64,000 nt of DNA, taken from contig JAPXFY010000018.1 of the NCBI GenBank assembly GCA_030674185.1, forward strand, positions 41,502,711 to 41,566,710, read 5' to 3'. A program made the position numbers and the translations under genes. Below are positions 50,470 through 61,648 of this stretch, piece by piece (position 1 is the first letter of the stretch; each line of letters begins with the position of its first letter). Under the pieces are notes generated by a model. It did no database searches. It was given only the letters and a program-made list of their open reading frames with translations, and had not been told where the DNA came from. This stretch comes from Monoplex corrugatus. Lineage: Eukaryota; Mollusca; Gastropoda; Littorinimorpha; Ranellidae.

Positions 50470-50990
50470 AACAAGTTATTTCAAGGAATACATCTCTCTG
50501 AAAACTGAAAAACCAATCACTGTCTATTTAATAATAACACTTTAAAGTTAAATTTGTACACTAATGCACATTTATTTCAAGGAATATGTCTCTCTGAAAC
50601 TGAAAAACCAATCACTGCCTACTTAATAATAACACTTTAAAGTTAAATTTGTACACTAATGCACATTTATTTCAAGGAATATGTCTCTCTGAAACTGAAA
50701 AACCAATCACTGCCTACTTAATAATAACACTAAAGTTAAATTTGTACACAAATGCGCAAATTACCTCAAGGAATGTGTCCCTCTGAAAACCAACCACTGC
50801 CCATTTAATAACACTTTACAGTTAAATTTGTACGCTAATGCGCAACTTACTTCAAGAAATATATCTCTCTGAAAACAGAAAACCAACCAGCCTATTTTAT
50901 AAAACTTTACAGTTAAATTTGTACGCTAATGTGCAAGTTACTTCAAGGAATGTGTCTGAAAACTGAAAAACCAATCGCTGCCTATTTCTG
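50470..50990. repeat. ~95-bp tandem repeat, about five copies
   Basis: The blocks CCAATCACTGCCTA(C/T)TTAA, AGTTAAATTTGTACACTAAT and TTCAAGGAATATGTCTCTCT recur every 92-98 bp. Later copies are diverged. Confidence 0.85.
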
Positions 50991-51051
50991 CTTCTACTGC
51001 TGTTTCATGCTGATGGCTCACATTTACTGAGCAACAGGGCAAGCCGTTTTA

Positions 51052-51243
51052 TTAACCCTTTGACTCCCGTATCCTATCATCAGCATCCCTACATTGTCAA
51101 CCATGCTAGGAAAGCAAAACCTTAACCCTTTGACTCCCTCACCCTATCCACCAGCTTCCTGCTGGAAGCTGGTGGACAGGATGAGTGAGTCAAAGGTTAA
51201 GTTTTTGCACTCAGTGGATAGGATGCGGGAGGCAAAGGGTTAA
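51052..51243. mobile_element. Foldback MITE with TTAA ends, copy 2, containing a nested TTAA palindrome
   Basis: Outer ends are TTAA-CCCTTTGACTCCCG at 51052 and CGGGAGGCAAAGGG-TTAA ending at 51243, 184 bp between the TTAA sites. Inside, from 51122 to 51200, is a second TTAACCCTTTGACTCCC ... GAGTCAAAGGTTAA palindrome whose arms (CACCCTATCCACCAGCTTCC and its near-complement) leave almost no loop. Both levels have TTAA at both sides. The family is shared with 44261-44440. It has no coding capacity. Confidence 0.8.
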
Positions 51244-51288
51244 TCTGCAATGACCTGGCTATAGCTTCGCCACATGATTGACACTTAC

Positions 51289-51365
51289 CATACTGCCCTA
51301 ACCAATGGTGATAATGTTGATTGGTGCTCCATGCTGTCATACATGATGTACTTGATAACGTTATC
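51289..51365 (-). CDS. Weak exon candidate
   Basis: On the minus strand the 77-base stretch ends TATG|GTAAGT, a perfect donor, and starts after CTGAAAG, a poor acceptor. One frame reads DNVIKYIMYDSMEHQSTLSP then LVRAVW, which looks protein-like, but it would give a stop on joining to the 50405 acceptor. Another frame (ITLSSTSCMTAWSTNQHYHH) would join in phase. The conflict keeps confidence low. Confidence 0.18.
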
Positions 51366-51414
51366 CTTTCAGATTCCCTTGACTTCAACATTACCAAAGT
51401 CAGGTTTTGCTGCC

Positions 51415-52440
51415 CAAAGTCAGAATCAGTCAGTTTTTCCTACCCAGTGCTCCCTGCAGTCAGTTTTTTCCCTACTGACTCCCTGCAGTCAGTTTTTCCT
51501 ACTGACTCCCTGAGTCATTTTCCTACTGACTCCAGGTAAGTTTTTCCTACTGACTCCCCAGGTAAGTTTTTCCTACTGACTCCCCAGGTAAGTTTTTCCT
51601 ACTGACTCCCCAGGGTAAGTTTTTCCTACCGACTCCCTGGAGTCACTCTTTCCTCCCTGATACTCCCTGTAAACAGTTTCTCCTACCTGATACTCCCTGC
51701 AGTCAGTTTTCCTAGCTGGTGAAACTTTTCCTTCCTGACACTCTCTGCAGTCAGTTTTCCTAGCTGCAGTCAATTCCTCATACCTGATACTCCCTGCAGT
51801 CAATTTTCCTAGCTGGAGTCAGTTTTTCCTTCCTGATACTTCCTGCAATCAATTTTTCTATTTGCAGTCAGCTTTTCCTACCTGATACTCCTTGCAGTCA
51901 GTTTTCTAGTTGTGGTCAGTTTTCCCTACCTGATACTCCTTGCAGTCAGTTTTCCTAGTTGTGGTCAGTTTTTCCTACCTGATAGTCCCTGCAGTCAGTT
52001 TTCCTAGCTGGAGTCAGTTGTTCTTAACCGATACTCCTGATACTTCCTGGAGTCAATTTTCCTAGCTGGATCAGTTTTTCCTACATGGAACTCCCTGCAA
52101 ACAGGTTTTTTGTTTTGTTTTGTTTTTTTGCCAGTCAGTTTTTCCTACCTGGAGTCAGTGCCAGTCAGTTTCTTTCCTACCTGATACTCCCTGCAGTCAG
52201 TTTTTCCTTCCCAGTACTTCCTGCAGTGAGTTTTCCTAGTTGGAGTCAATTTTTTCCAACCCAATACTGCCACTGCCCAAGTCAGATTTTTCTTGCCAGT
52301 GTCAGTTTTCCCTACTTGGTACTTTCCACATTTTTCTTCCTCTCAGATTAAGTTTTTCCTATCTGATACTCCCTGGAGTCAGTTTTCCTAGCTGGGGTCA
52401 GTTTTTCCTACTTGATACTCCCTCATTTTGGGGGTGTCAG
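51415..52440. repeat. ~30-bp minisatellite, diverged
   Basis: Repeats of CAGTCAGTTTTTCCTACCTG then ATACTCCCTG, with many indels. A shorter form (GACTCCCCAGGTAAGTTTTT) is at 51530-51625. On the minus strand the unit can be written from GTAGGAAAAACTG to GAGTATCAG (AG|GT junction). Open frames in it are repeat artefacts. Confidence 0.85.
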
Positions 52441-53200
52441 CTTAGTGTTTCATAGAAAATCCTTACATTGTGAGTGTCATAAAACCATTACTTCCATAAT
52501 AGCTGGACGTCTGGCCTATGTGTCTCACACACACACTCCAGGTATTATCTATAAAAAAAAAATATGATTGATCACAAATGTTTTGATAATCTATCCAGTA
52601 ATTCATTTATTGAACAAGCTTTAATGTTTTGATAATCTATCCAGTAATTCATTTATTGAACAAGCTTAAAAAGCACTACATAACATTACAGTCATAAAAC
52701 CATTTTAACTTCCAACATAGTTGGAATTCTGGTTTGTAATTTACCATATACAGACTACAGGTGTTATTATCAAAAATTGTGAATAGTTGTAATGCTCATT
52801 GTGACTAACCCAATAATTAGTTAACTGCCTTGAAGACCTTTAAATACGTCTGTCTGCGACTTCTAAACCTATACTTTACCAATAGTTGAATTCTTGCCTT
52901 TACTTTAACATACAGACTCCAAATAATATTCATTCTAAACAATTATGATTAATCTAATCATAGCAGTTGTGGTGATTTAAACAGTAATTACCTAAATTAG
53001 TTTTATTAACAAGTTACCTTACAATCTTAGAAATTTCTATTCAAAATTGCCATATCATTACAGTAATTCTGGCTTGATGTTTGCCATACAAAGACTCCAA
53101 ATAATACTCATGAAAACCAAATCATAATGAACATGGTCATTAATCCATCCACTCATTATTTAAAGAATTTTCAGAAAACTACTACTACACTTTTACAATC
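52441..53200. repeat. Ancient ~200-bp tandem repeat and a 46-bp direct repeat
   Basis: A loose pattern (TCATAAAACCATT, AGTTGGAATTCTGGTTT, ACATACAGACTCCAAATAAT, then AATCATAATGA) recurs about four times with heavy divergence. A recent direct repeat, TGTTTTGATAATCTATCCAG then TAATTCATTTATTGAACAAG, is at about 52578 and 52625. Confidence 0.55.
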
Positions 53201-53508
53201 CTTACTAAGAATTTAGCTTCAGACATTTGATTCAATCATTCATGTTTCAGTTGAACTTAGATTTCCACCGCCTCCCCAAATCCTGACTGATGGTCTGAGT
53301 ACTTGTCTTTTGATTGAAATGAGAAACCAAGCCTCTTCAACTGTCAAAACACTTTACTACTCAAGTTTTAGCAATACATTTAATGTAAAAGAATCCATGA
53401 CAAAATTCTCTTGAAAGTCTGCTCAGTTAAACAAAATGACATACTTGGTAGGATAAAAAAAAAGTGTGATACCATGGCAATGTCATTTCTTTTTTACAAA
53501 ATGCAAAA
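53201..53508. other. AT-rich spacer, nothing recognised
   Basis: No supported feature. It ends at the TA target of the next transposon. Confidence 0.4.
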
Positions 53509-53510
53509 TA

Positions 53511-55142
53511 CACTACGCACAAAAAGTTAAGGATCACTATGAGAAAACAGGTGCGTAATAAACTCAGTTCGCTACTGTTATTTATTTCTCAGTCCAGCCA
53601 AATTGTTATGAATTCTTGTTCAGCTGTAAGTGGGCGATGTTGTGTTAGTGCGAAAATTGCACGGGATTCTCTACTACTGAGCTTGGCCGCAAACGGAAAA
53701 GCGGAAACTTGCGAAAAAGGACCTTGTTTTGGACCGTTCTGCCTGAACACATTGCACAAGCCAGATGGAAAAACCATTATGCACGTGCAAGCACTGCTGT
53801 TTATGTGTGAGATGCTGTCTCTTGCTTGGCTTTATAAGAAGACATTCCACCAGTAGTAGGCCTGATCTGACAATGCCTCCACGACGAAAATTGAGCGAGT
53901 TTGAGAGGGGACGAGCTGTTGCATGGTTCCAAGATGGTGTTCCCAAGCGAGAAGTGGCCAGGCGACTTCAGGTATCCATCTCGGTCATTGTCAGACTGAT
54001 TCAACGCTTCACAGCCACTGGGAGGGTCCATGAAAGACGCAGATCTGGTCGACCGAAGAAGACAAACCCACGTGAAGATCGTCTCATTGAACGACAAGCC
54101 TGCAGACAAGAACAGCCTCTTCCAGCATCATTCGAAGGCAGCTGAGGGTGGCTACTAACATCAACATCAGTCAGCAGACCATACGGAACCGCCTTCATGG
54201 GTTTAACCTCCGTTCTCGTCGCCCAGCTGTACGGCCACGCTTAACTCCAGCCCATAGGGCAGCACGCCGCGCCTTCTGCAGACGTCACGTGAGGTGGACA
54301 CGTCAGCAATGGTCCCAGGTCCTGTTCAGTGATGAATCACGCTTCACCATGAACCACAACGACGGCCGACTGAGGGTCTGGAGGCGCCCAGGGCAACGCT
54401 TTATTGACACCACTGTCCAAGAAAAGGTGGCCTTTGGTGGAGGTTCTGTAATGGTCTGGGGGGCCTTCAGCCTTCACCACAGAACACCCTTGTATCATGT
54501 ACAGGGTAACCTGACTGGCCTCCGATACCGGGATGAGATCCTTCGACCGCTGGCTGTGCCTACACTGCAGCAGATGGGACCGACGGCTGTCTACCAGGAT
54601 GAAAACGCTCGCCCCCACAGAGCAAGGGTGGTCAACGACTTCCTGCAGCAGTCTGGAGTCAACAGAATGGAGTGGCCAGCATGCAGTCCCGATCTCAACC
54701 CGATTGAGAACCTCTGGGATGAGCTGGATCGCAAAGTGAGGAGCAACCACCCCCCTCCCAGGGATGCCCAACACCTCTACCAGATGCTGCAGGCTGAGTG
54801 GCAGGCGCTTCCACAGAGGATCTTCACCAACCTGGTCAACTCGATGAGGACTCGCTGCGTCCAGTGCCAGAACAGCCATGGCGGTTACACGCATTACTGA
54901 ACTTTTGGGAGCATCAGAATGCCCTGTCTTGTGATTTCAATGACTTTGGGAAATCAAATTTCGATACGTACCCACTTTGATCAAATGTACACACCAAACG
55001 ATTGCTCGAAATTGAAGGCAATTGTGTATCGTTATCACTAAAGCATGGAATTAAATGTTTGCCAAACTTCAACGCATTGGCTTTCTTATTTTGAAAGTTA
55101 TGAATTTTTGTGCAAGTGATCCTTAACTTTTTGTGCGTAGCT
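53511..55142 (+). mobile_element. Tc1-like DNA transposon, family 1, copy 2
   Basis: 1632 bp between TA dinucleotides (53509-53510 and 55143-55144). The ends match copy 1 (CTACGCACAAAAAGTTAAGG); the first two bases of the left end differ (CACTACG instead of AGCTACG). It is nearly identical to the element at 11041-12649 but 23 bp longer: it keeps the 24-bp segment that copy 1 lost and has lost one base elsewhere. The high identity implies recent activity of the family in this genome. Confidence 0.95.
53873..54900 (+). pseudogene. Tc1-like transposase with DD35E triad, frameshifted
   Basis: The N-terminal frame (53873-54145) has the same MPPRRKLSEFERG start, helix-turn-helix and GRPKK motif as copy 1. 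At about 54100 one C is missing relative to copy 1 (CAAGCCTGCAG against CAAGCCCTGCAG), which sends the reading to a stop at 54145. The rest continues in another frame to 54900. There the catalytic set is complete: FSDESRF (Asp), VYQDENARPHR (second Asp) and SPDLNPIENLW (Glu), with 35 residues between the second Asp and the Glu, that is DD35E. The only lesion I see in the catalytic half is the upstream frameshift. Confidence 0.92.
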
Positions 55143-55144
55143 TA

Positions 55145-55278
55145 TAATAAATTCAGCACTGATATAGGCCTTTCACTTGTACAAATCAAAATATACAAGT
55201 TAATCGCAAATCAGCAATTCAAAATAGACAAAACATAATGCATTATTAGTAAACCTAAATATATATAAGAAAATTTCA

Positions 55279-55330
<52 letters not shown>

Positions 55331-57270
55331 AGAAATTGATAAACCTAAATAATTTTGCCTTAGAAGCCTACATAAATAGGCATGTGTTTCTCTTTAAATG
55401 TTTGAATCAAGCATTGAATTAAAATAAATCAACAAGTACGTTTTCATTTTGTCCTTTGTTACCTGTGAAATAATAACCAACGTCATAAAAAGCAGGGGAA
55501 TTATTTCAGTTGGGCTAAAACAAAAGAATCAATGCCAACAGATAGATCTACCTAGGTCTGATTTTGATGAGTGAAATGGTCAGATTGGGCATGCTCAACC
55601 ACTGGAATTCTTTTAAATTGAACATAACTGTCTAGTAAATCAATATCTTCATAGTAAAATTAATGTCATAACAACTAGATGAATTATTTCAAGAAACAAT
55701 TCGTGCATCTAGACAATCTGATTCTAACTGGGCATGCCCAGTTACTGACCAGTAACTGGTACTGTAATAAACACTTTATCCACAATCAATAAAAATTAAA
55801 AAGGCCTTTTGCACAACAGAAAAAAAAAATATCAAAAATCTGAAAGTGCCAAATCATCGCATTGTTTTTTTTAATCCTTGAAGTTTGCAGAAGTTAAAAA
55901 CACAATCAGCAGAAAATCAGACTTCGCATTCACCCATTCGATTGCCATACAGGGTGGATCAGAGAACCGAAAAAAGCATCGGTTTCTCGCAATGCACAAA
56001 AAAATTTTAAGGCTTCTTAAAAGAATTTTTTCGCTAGTCCTCATATACTCAGAGTGGTAGGACTTTAAAACTTACTAAACTAACTAACTAATCAGACTTC
56101 CGTTGCGTGACCGCACAAAATGAGAGAATCGCGCTCTGAAACTGCAACTCCCATTTATGTTTAACGACATAATGATAACGAGGATCGTTTCAATTATTAT
56201 TTATCTTCCATAATGACCAATCAAGGGTCCATCAAAGCGCCATGAACAGTCAGTTTTTTGACGGACGCTCGCAGCTGTGCAGACGTGGGTTTTCTCACAT
56301 CGGTTATAGGGTAAACTGATGTAAATCCACGACTGACTCAGTTACAAGGAACTTGTTTAAAGAAATATTTTGTAGATGACTAGCTAGAGCAGCCTGATGC
56401 CTGTAAAAGACTTTCTGTGGTTGATTACTGGTCTTAAAAAAGTTATATGGAGTACTGCGATCTCCTGATATGCCAAACAAAGAACGAAACAGGGGTACAT
56501 GATCTAAATCTGATAGGTGATAACAAATCTGACCAGGGTGTGATCTAAATTTCGACCAGCATGAATACTGTGAAGGCGGTGCACATTATTTTATCCACAA
56601 ATTACCTATCAATCAACGGCAACAAAAGGGGTCATTTTCTGTTGAACAATATTTTTATGCCTTGTCGATTTTCATCAGTGTTTCCTTCGTCCACTGCGTC
56701 CACAAACGATCGACATCTCGATCTCTTCCTGTGGCATAGGTCTACTTTTTTTTAAAGGAAGCGTGATCAGTGCCTCAGTTTCATAGGCTTATCTAACTAG
56801 ATCTACTCATCTAGGCCAACGTGGTTGCCATCTGACACACTTTATGACACACACACACGCTCGCGAGCGAGAGAGAGACGGACAAAGCAAGCTACAGAGA
56901 GCAAAAAGGAGAGAGAGGGAGAGAGTTGAATAGAGATTCTGGGGGGAATTAGATCACACAGGTATTTAAACCGAATGTAAAATCCGACCGTCAAAACCTG
57001 ACATTTCATGAGCAACCGATTTTGATCAAAAACCTCCAATAGCTTCCACAGCCCAACTGATTTAGATCAAAAACCTACAAACAGCTTCTACAGCTCACAT
57101 TTATACATTACGTGGCTCTCGACAGGATCAGGCTGTTGGGTGAGTGTTGCTACATGGCGTCAGCAAATGATCACTAAAAAATTCGCTTTGGTACACGAGA
57201 CGCCCGGAAACAGCCGAGTTGGGGCGGCCCTAAGCGTCGCACTTTACCATCGTTTTAAAAATGCCTTTAT
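55145..57270. other. AT-rich intergenic or intronic spacer with a (CT)n tract
   Basis: (CT)n lies at 55280-55327. From 56090 to 56340 the sequence is less AT-rich with several CpGs and a CCAAT word (gaccaatca, 56215), which could be a promoter, but no start or exon can be supported. GA-rich sequence at 56870-56930 holds GAGAGAGA. No protein-coding feature is supported. Confidence 0.4.
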
Positions 57271-57346
57271 TTTCATTGGCAAATCCTATAAGTTAGCTGT
57301 TCCATGAACTGACACCTGTTTCTTTGACCAATTTTCTGTAAATGGA

Positions 57347-58650
57347 ATGACTGCACTTTTGGTTTTGCGAGGCAAATCCCGCACGTCGGTCGGATTTGAC
57401 ATAATCTACCTCGGTGGAGGCGTCTACCAGCGCATACGTACATTGGGGCTGTGTAGCAAGCCCCGCACTGCGCGATCCTGTCGTGGTGGACGTCTCCACC
57501 GTCTTTGGCACAACCTGCCTCCTGCCCGACGCCACTTTTCGTCTCCTGCTTCTTCTTCTCCTCCACTGCCCCTGCCCTTGACCTCGCTGCTGCAAGCTTT
57601 GTCTCCTCCTCTGCCGTCTTCGCCTTCGCCTTCTGTCCTGATGGTGCCGCCTTCGCCTTCTGTCCCGCCGGTGCCGCTCTCGCCTTCTGTCCCGTTGGTG
57701 CCGCCTTCGTCGCCACCTCAGCCGCCACCATATGACTGTGATAGGCTGAAACTATGCCTTTTTAATGCTCAGTCGGCATGCACTGGTGACAAAGCCGATG
57801 TTATTGCTGACTTTGTCGCAGATGAGCATGTTGACATTGCTTTTATCACGGAGACATGGCTTAACCCCCTTGGTCACGAACCTATACTTGCTAGCCTCAC
57901 TCCGAGTGGTTACAGGCTTGCTTCTTTCCATCGCTCATCCCGAGGTGGCGGTATCGCCATCCTCTACAACGACTCACTCCATTCCCGCCTATCTTTCTCG
58001 CAGTCTCTGCCTTTCTCCCATCCTTCTTTCGAGCACGTTGAAGTATCCTTCCAATCCACCCCTCACCCCATCACCTTCTCCTGTGTCTATCGACCCCCAC
58101 CTAGCTCTGCCAACAAACTCACCACATCCATGTTTCTCTCTGACTTTGACCAATTGCTTGACCACTACTGCCTCTTACCTGGAAATCTCATCATTCTAGG
58201 TGATATCAATGTCCACTATGACAACACTCACCGTTATGACACAAGACATATCATCAACTCTCTGTCCAATCACAATATGACTCAACACATTTCTGAACCA
58301 ACCCATCAAAAAGGTCACATTCTTGACTGGATCATTTCTCGTGATCATCACAATTCCGCTACTGACAACTGCTTAGTTCTTTCTACCCGTCTAACTTCAG
58401 CCCTTCCATCTGACCACTCTGCAATTCTCTGTTCTCTCGACATTTCTCCTCCTTCCCGTACCATGCGCACAGTGACTCGACGCAATCTCAAATCTATCGA
58501 CCTCTCCACATTTTCATCTGATGCCTCCCGTCTCCTTTCTGAAAAGTCACATAACCTTGCCGATGAATTCTATACTACTCTCCACCATCTTCTGGACACT
58601 CATGCTCCAGCCACAACCCGTCTTTTACCTGACCGCCCCCTACCCCCTGG
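57347..58650 (+). pseudogene. L2-like LINE polyprotein, N-terminal part with EEP endonuclease
   Basis: About 430 codons before the frameshift. The N-terminus is basic, with a CRGG-type motif (SCRGGRLHR), then a Pro/Ser-rich linker (residues about 65-128). The EEP domain begins LCLFNAQSA, with the catalytic Glu in FITETWL (E169), YRPPPS, LGDINVHYD and PSDHSAIL (D356, H357). All expected residues are present; GDIN replaces the usual GDFN. Near 58630-58650 the frame shifts: the expected continuation, WLTHEIACAKRARRRAERRW, is in the next phase. The start Met at 57347 is only the first in frame and may not be the true start. Confidence 0.85.
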
Positions 58651-60600
58651 CTCACTCATGAGATCGCCTGTGCAAAACGTGCCCGCCGCAGAGCAGAGCG
58701 CCGCTGGCGCAAATCCAAACTCACTGTACACAGGCAACTTTTCCAAGCCTCTAAAACAAAAGTATCCACCCTCATTGCATCAGCAAAAACAAGCTATTTC
58801 CAAACCAAAATCCTGAATGCCTCTTCTTCAAAAGAACTCTTTACAACCATGAATCATCTCCTTGGCACACGAAAAGATTTACCTCTCCCAACAAAACATA
58901 CAAATGAAGAACTCCCATCTGTATTCTCCAACTATGTCACCACCAAAATACAAACTCTTCGTGACAGGCTTGACAGGACACCCTGTCAACCATGCCCACC
59001 TGACCCTTCCTTCTCTGGCACACCTCTTACTACTTTTACCCCAGTCTCACAAGAAGAAATTCTCAACACAATCAGATCCATGTCGTTCAAAACCTGCGAA
59101 CTGGATCCTCTTCCAGGTTCTGTCTACGCCGACTGTCTCCCTACTCTCCTCCCATTCATCACTGACATCATCAACACTTCTCTTCAAACTGGAACTGTCC
59201 CAGATTCTTTCAAGTCTGCTATTGTTCACCCTCTCCTCAAGAAACACAATTTAGATCCAAATGAACTGAAAAATTACCGGCCTATCTCTAATCTCTCTTT
59301 CTTGTCAAAACTCCTTGAAAAAGTCGTCCTCAACCAGCTGAACTCTCACCTGTCTGCCAACAATCTCCTCAATCCTTTCCAGTCAGCCTACCGCCAGTGC
59401 CATAGCACTGAAACTGCCCTACTACACATTCTCAACAATCTCCTCCTTGCAACTGATACTGGCAAAGTCTCTCTCCTCACACTCCTTGATCTGTCTGCAG
59501 CCTTTGATACCATTGATCATGGTATTCTCCTTTCTAGACTTCATCATACTTTTGGCATCTCTGACATTGCTCTGTCTTGGTTCACTTCATACCTATCAAA
59601 CAGAAAACAAACCGTTCTCATCAATGGCACTTACTCTCAACCTGCATACCTGACCTGTGGTGTTCCACAAGGATCTGTCCTTGGCCCTGTTCTTTTCACT
59701 CTTTACACCTCCCCCCTGTCCACCATCACCAACTCCCATTCTATAAAACACCACTTCTATGCTGATGACACCCAACTTCAAGACAGTGACTCACCTGATA
59801 ATATACAGCGCCTGTTGACTCGCACCACTGAGTGTTACTCGGACATTAAGAACTGGATGACACACAATAGACTTCAGCTTAATGACGACAAAACAGAAGC
59901 TATCCTCATTGGCACCCGTCAGAAACTTTCTCAGCTGCCTCCTCTTTCTCTCCCATTATGTAACACATCAGTCCCAATTTCTGATTCAGCTAAAAACCTT
60001 GGTGTCTGCATTGACTCTACCCTCTCCATGAACAACTTTGTTTCTCAAACTGCCAGATCCTGCTACTATCATCTCCATCGTATAAAGCTGATCAGGAAGT
60101 ATCTCTCTGTCGAAACAACTGCAAAACTCGTTCTCTCCTTCATAATGTCTCGCATTGACTATTGCAATTCACTCCTGTCTGGTCTTCCTGCCTCCACCAT
60201 TCACATCCTACAGCGCATTCAAAACAATGCTGCACGCCTTGTACTCAAAAAGAAAAAAGCTGACCACATATCTCCTCTCCTGGCACAACTTCACTGGCTC
60301 CCTGTATCAAAGCGCATACAGTACAAACTAGACACCATGTGCTACAAAAGCCTCAATAACGCAGCCCCCGATTACCTGTCAAGCCTACTTGAGATCTATG
60401 TTCCCTCACGTACCCTCCGCTCTGCCTCTGATCCTCTGACTCTTCGCTTTCCACGCACTAAGCTCAATACCTATGGTCCACGAGCCTTCTCTGTTTCTGG
60501 TCCACTCTCCTGGAACAAACTTCCTCTCTCAGTCCGTCAGCAACCTACTTTTGTCTCCTTCAAGTCCGCTCTCAAAACTCACCTTTTCTCTCCTGCATAA
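58640..60600 (+). pseudogene. L2-like LINE reverse transcriptase part
   Basis: After the frameshift the frame is open to the stop at 60600. It starts with the basic connector (AKRARRRAERRWRKSK) and the ATG-initiated stretch from 58849 is 583 codons. RT motifs: LKNYRPISNLSFLSKLLEK, motif A TLLDLSAAFDTIDH (D214 counted from 58849), CGVPQGSVLGPVLF, FYADDTQL (Y304-D307) and KNLGVCIDS. The C-terminal block contains LHWLPVSKRIQYKL and YGPRAFSVSGPLSWNKLP, typical of L2/CR1 elements. The RT is intact in sequence, so only one base keeps this copy from being a single open protein. Confidence 0.9.
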
Positions 60601-60925
60601 AATCCTAACCTCACTCAACCCTCCCCTCTGCAGCCTGTCTCCGCTCGGAGGGAATCACATGGTTATAATATATAATTGTATGCTATGCTCTCTATAATTT
60701 TCCATTGCTTTTATTCTTGCTTTTATTGCTTTTATTCTTTCTCCCCATTTATAGCCATGCGTGTGTGTGGGTGTGTGTGTGTGTGTGTGTGTGTGTGTCT
60801 GTATGTGTGCGTGCGTGCGTGTGTGTGCGAGCGTGCGTGCCTGCGTGAGTGTCTGCTTCAGCGCTTAGATTTGATTTTATCAAGATTTTGCGCTATATAA
60901 ATATTGTAATTATTATTATTATAAT

Positions 60926-61646
60926 CTAAAATAAGTTTTTAGATCAGTTCACCCTACCTACCTTCACCTCCCCCTTCCCCACATCTCCATTTCAAGACCT
61001 TGCCAGGACAAAGGGTTTTGATCAAACTCAAAGGAGTCTGCCAGACTAGCGCGTCAGATCTGGTCACAGACTGGTGGAGTGCACGGCCTGTCTGAAATTG
61101 AGGTCCATGAATCCCTCTTGAACAAATAAGGCCTACCTGACTTCCGCGGTATAACTATAAAAAAAAAACAACTACATCTCGGTTTCAGTTTCAGTTTCTA
61201 AAGATGACGTCTCCGCACTCGGAACGAATTCCATATGCACTAACGTCACAGGTGCCACGTGCTGTCGTGTATGCCGTATGATGACAATGGGCATGGCACA
61301 TGCCTTAATTTAAGCCTTCACATAAACCCATGAGCTGGCCAGGTCCCGAGGCCCTATCTAGACTATGTTTTACCTAGTTTATACTTTATATCTTATACTC
61401 ACATTGGTATTTTATCAGCCTACCACTGGAATAATCTTGTTACATGTAAATGACGTGTAGGCCTATGTATCTTGCCTTCAAAAGTAAATAATTTGAGGTC
61501 TGAATCACAACTAGCTATTAGCTATTCTGTATAAACTCGTCTCACGTGACACCCCCCCCCCCCCCCTCAATGCCCAAATGCTCAGCTATCAACTACCTCT
61601 CGGCTTCGTTAAGCAAAACCAGCCTATCATCTATACTACACGTCAT
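60926..61646. other. Spacer, nothing recognised
   Basis: Unique sequence with a C-run at 61551-61566. No supported coding region. Confidence 0.4.
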
Positions 61647-61648
61647 TA

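Larger units (their letters stand above)
57300..60925 (+). mobile_element. L2/CR1-like LINE, nearly full-length
   Basis: A plus-strand element with EEP endonuclease and reverse transcriptase but no RNase H. It ends in a 3' UTR with TTTTGCGCTATATAAATATT and an (ATT)n tail (60895-60925), both typical of L2/CR1-type LINEs. A (GT)n tract lies in the 3' UTR (60765-60835). The 5' end is not defined; the coding region is open from about 57347. One frameshift separates EEP and RT frames. Confidence 0.9.

Noticed and set aside
56090..56340. CpG-containing promoter with CCAAT word
   Set aside because: No first exon, start codon context or donor could be tied to it, so I kept it only as a note in the spacer entry.
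57273..57731. 152-codon Ala/Lys-rich minus-strand frame
   Set aside because: It is the reverse complement of the Pro/Ser-rich linker in the L2-like LINE polyprotein.
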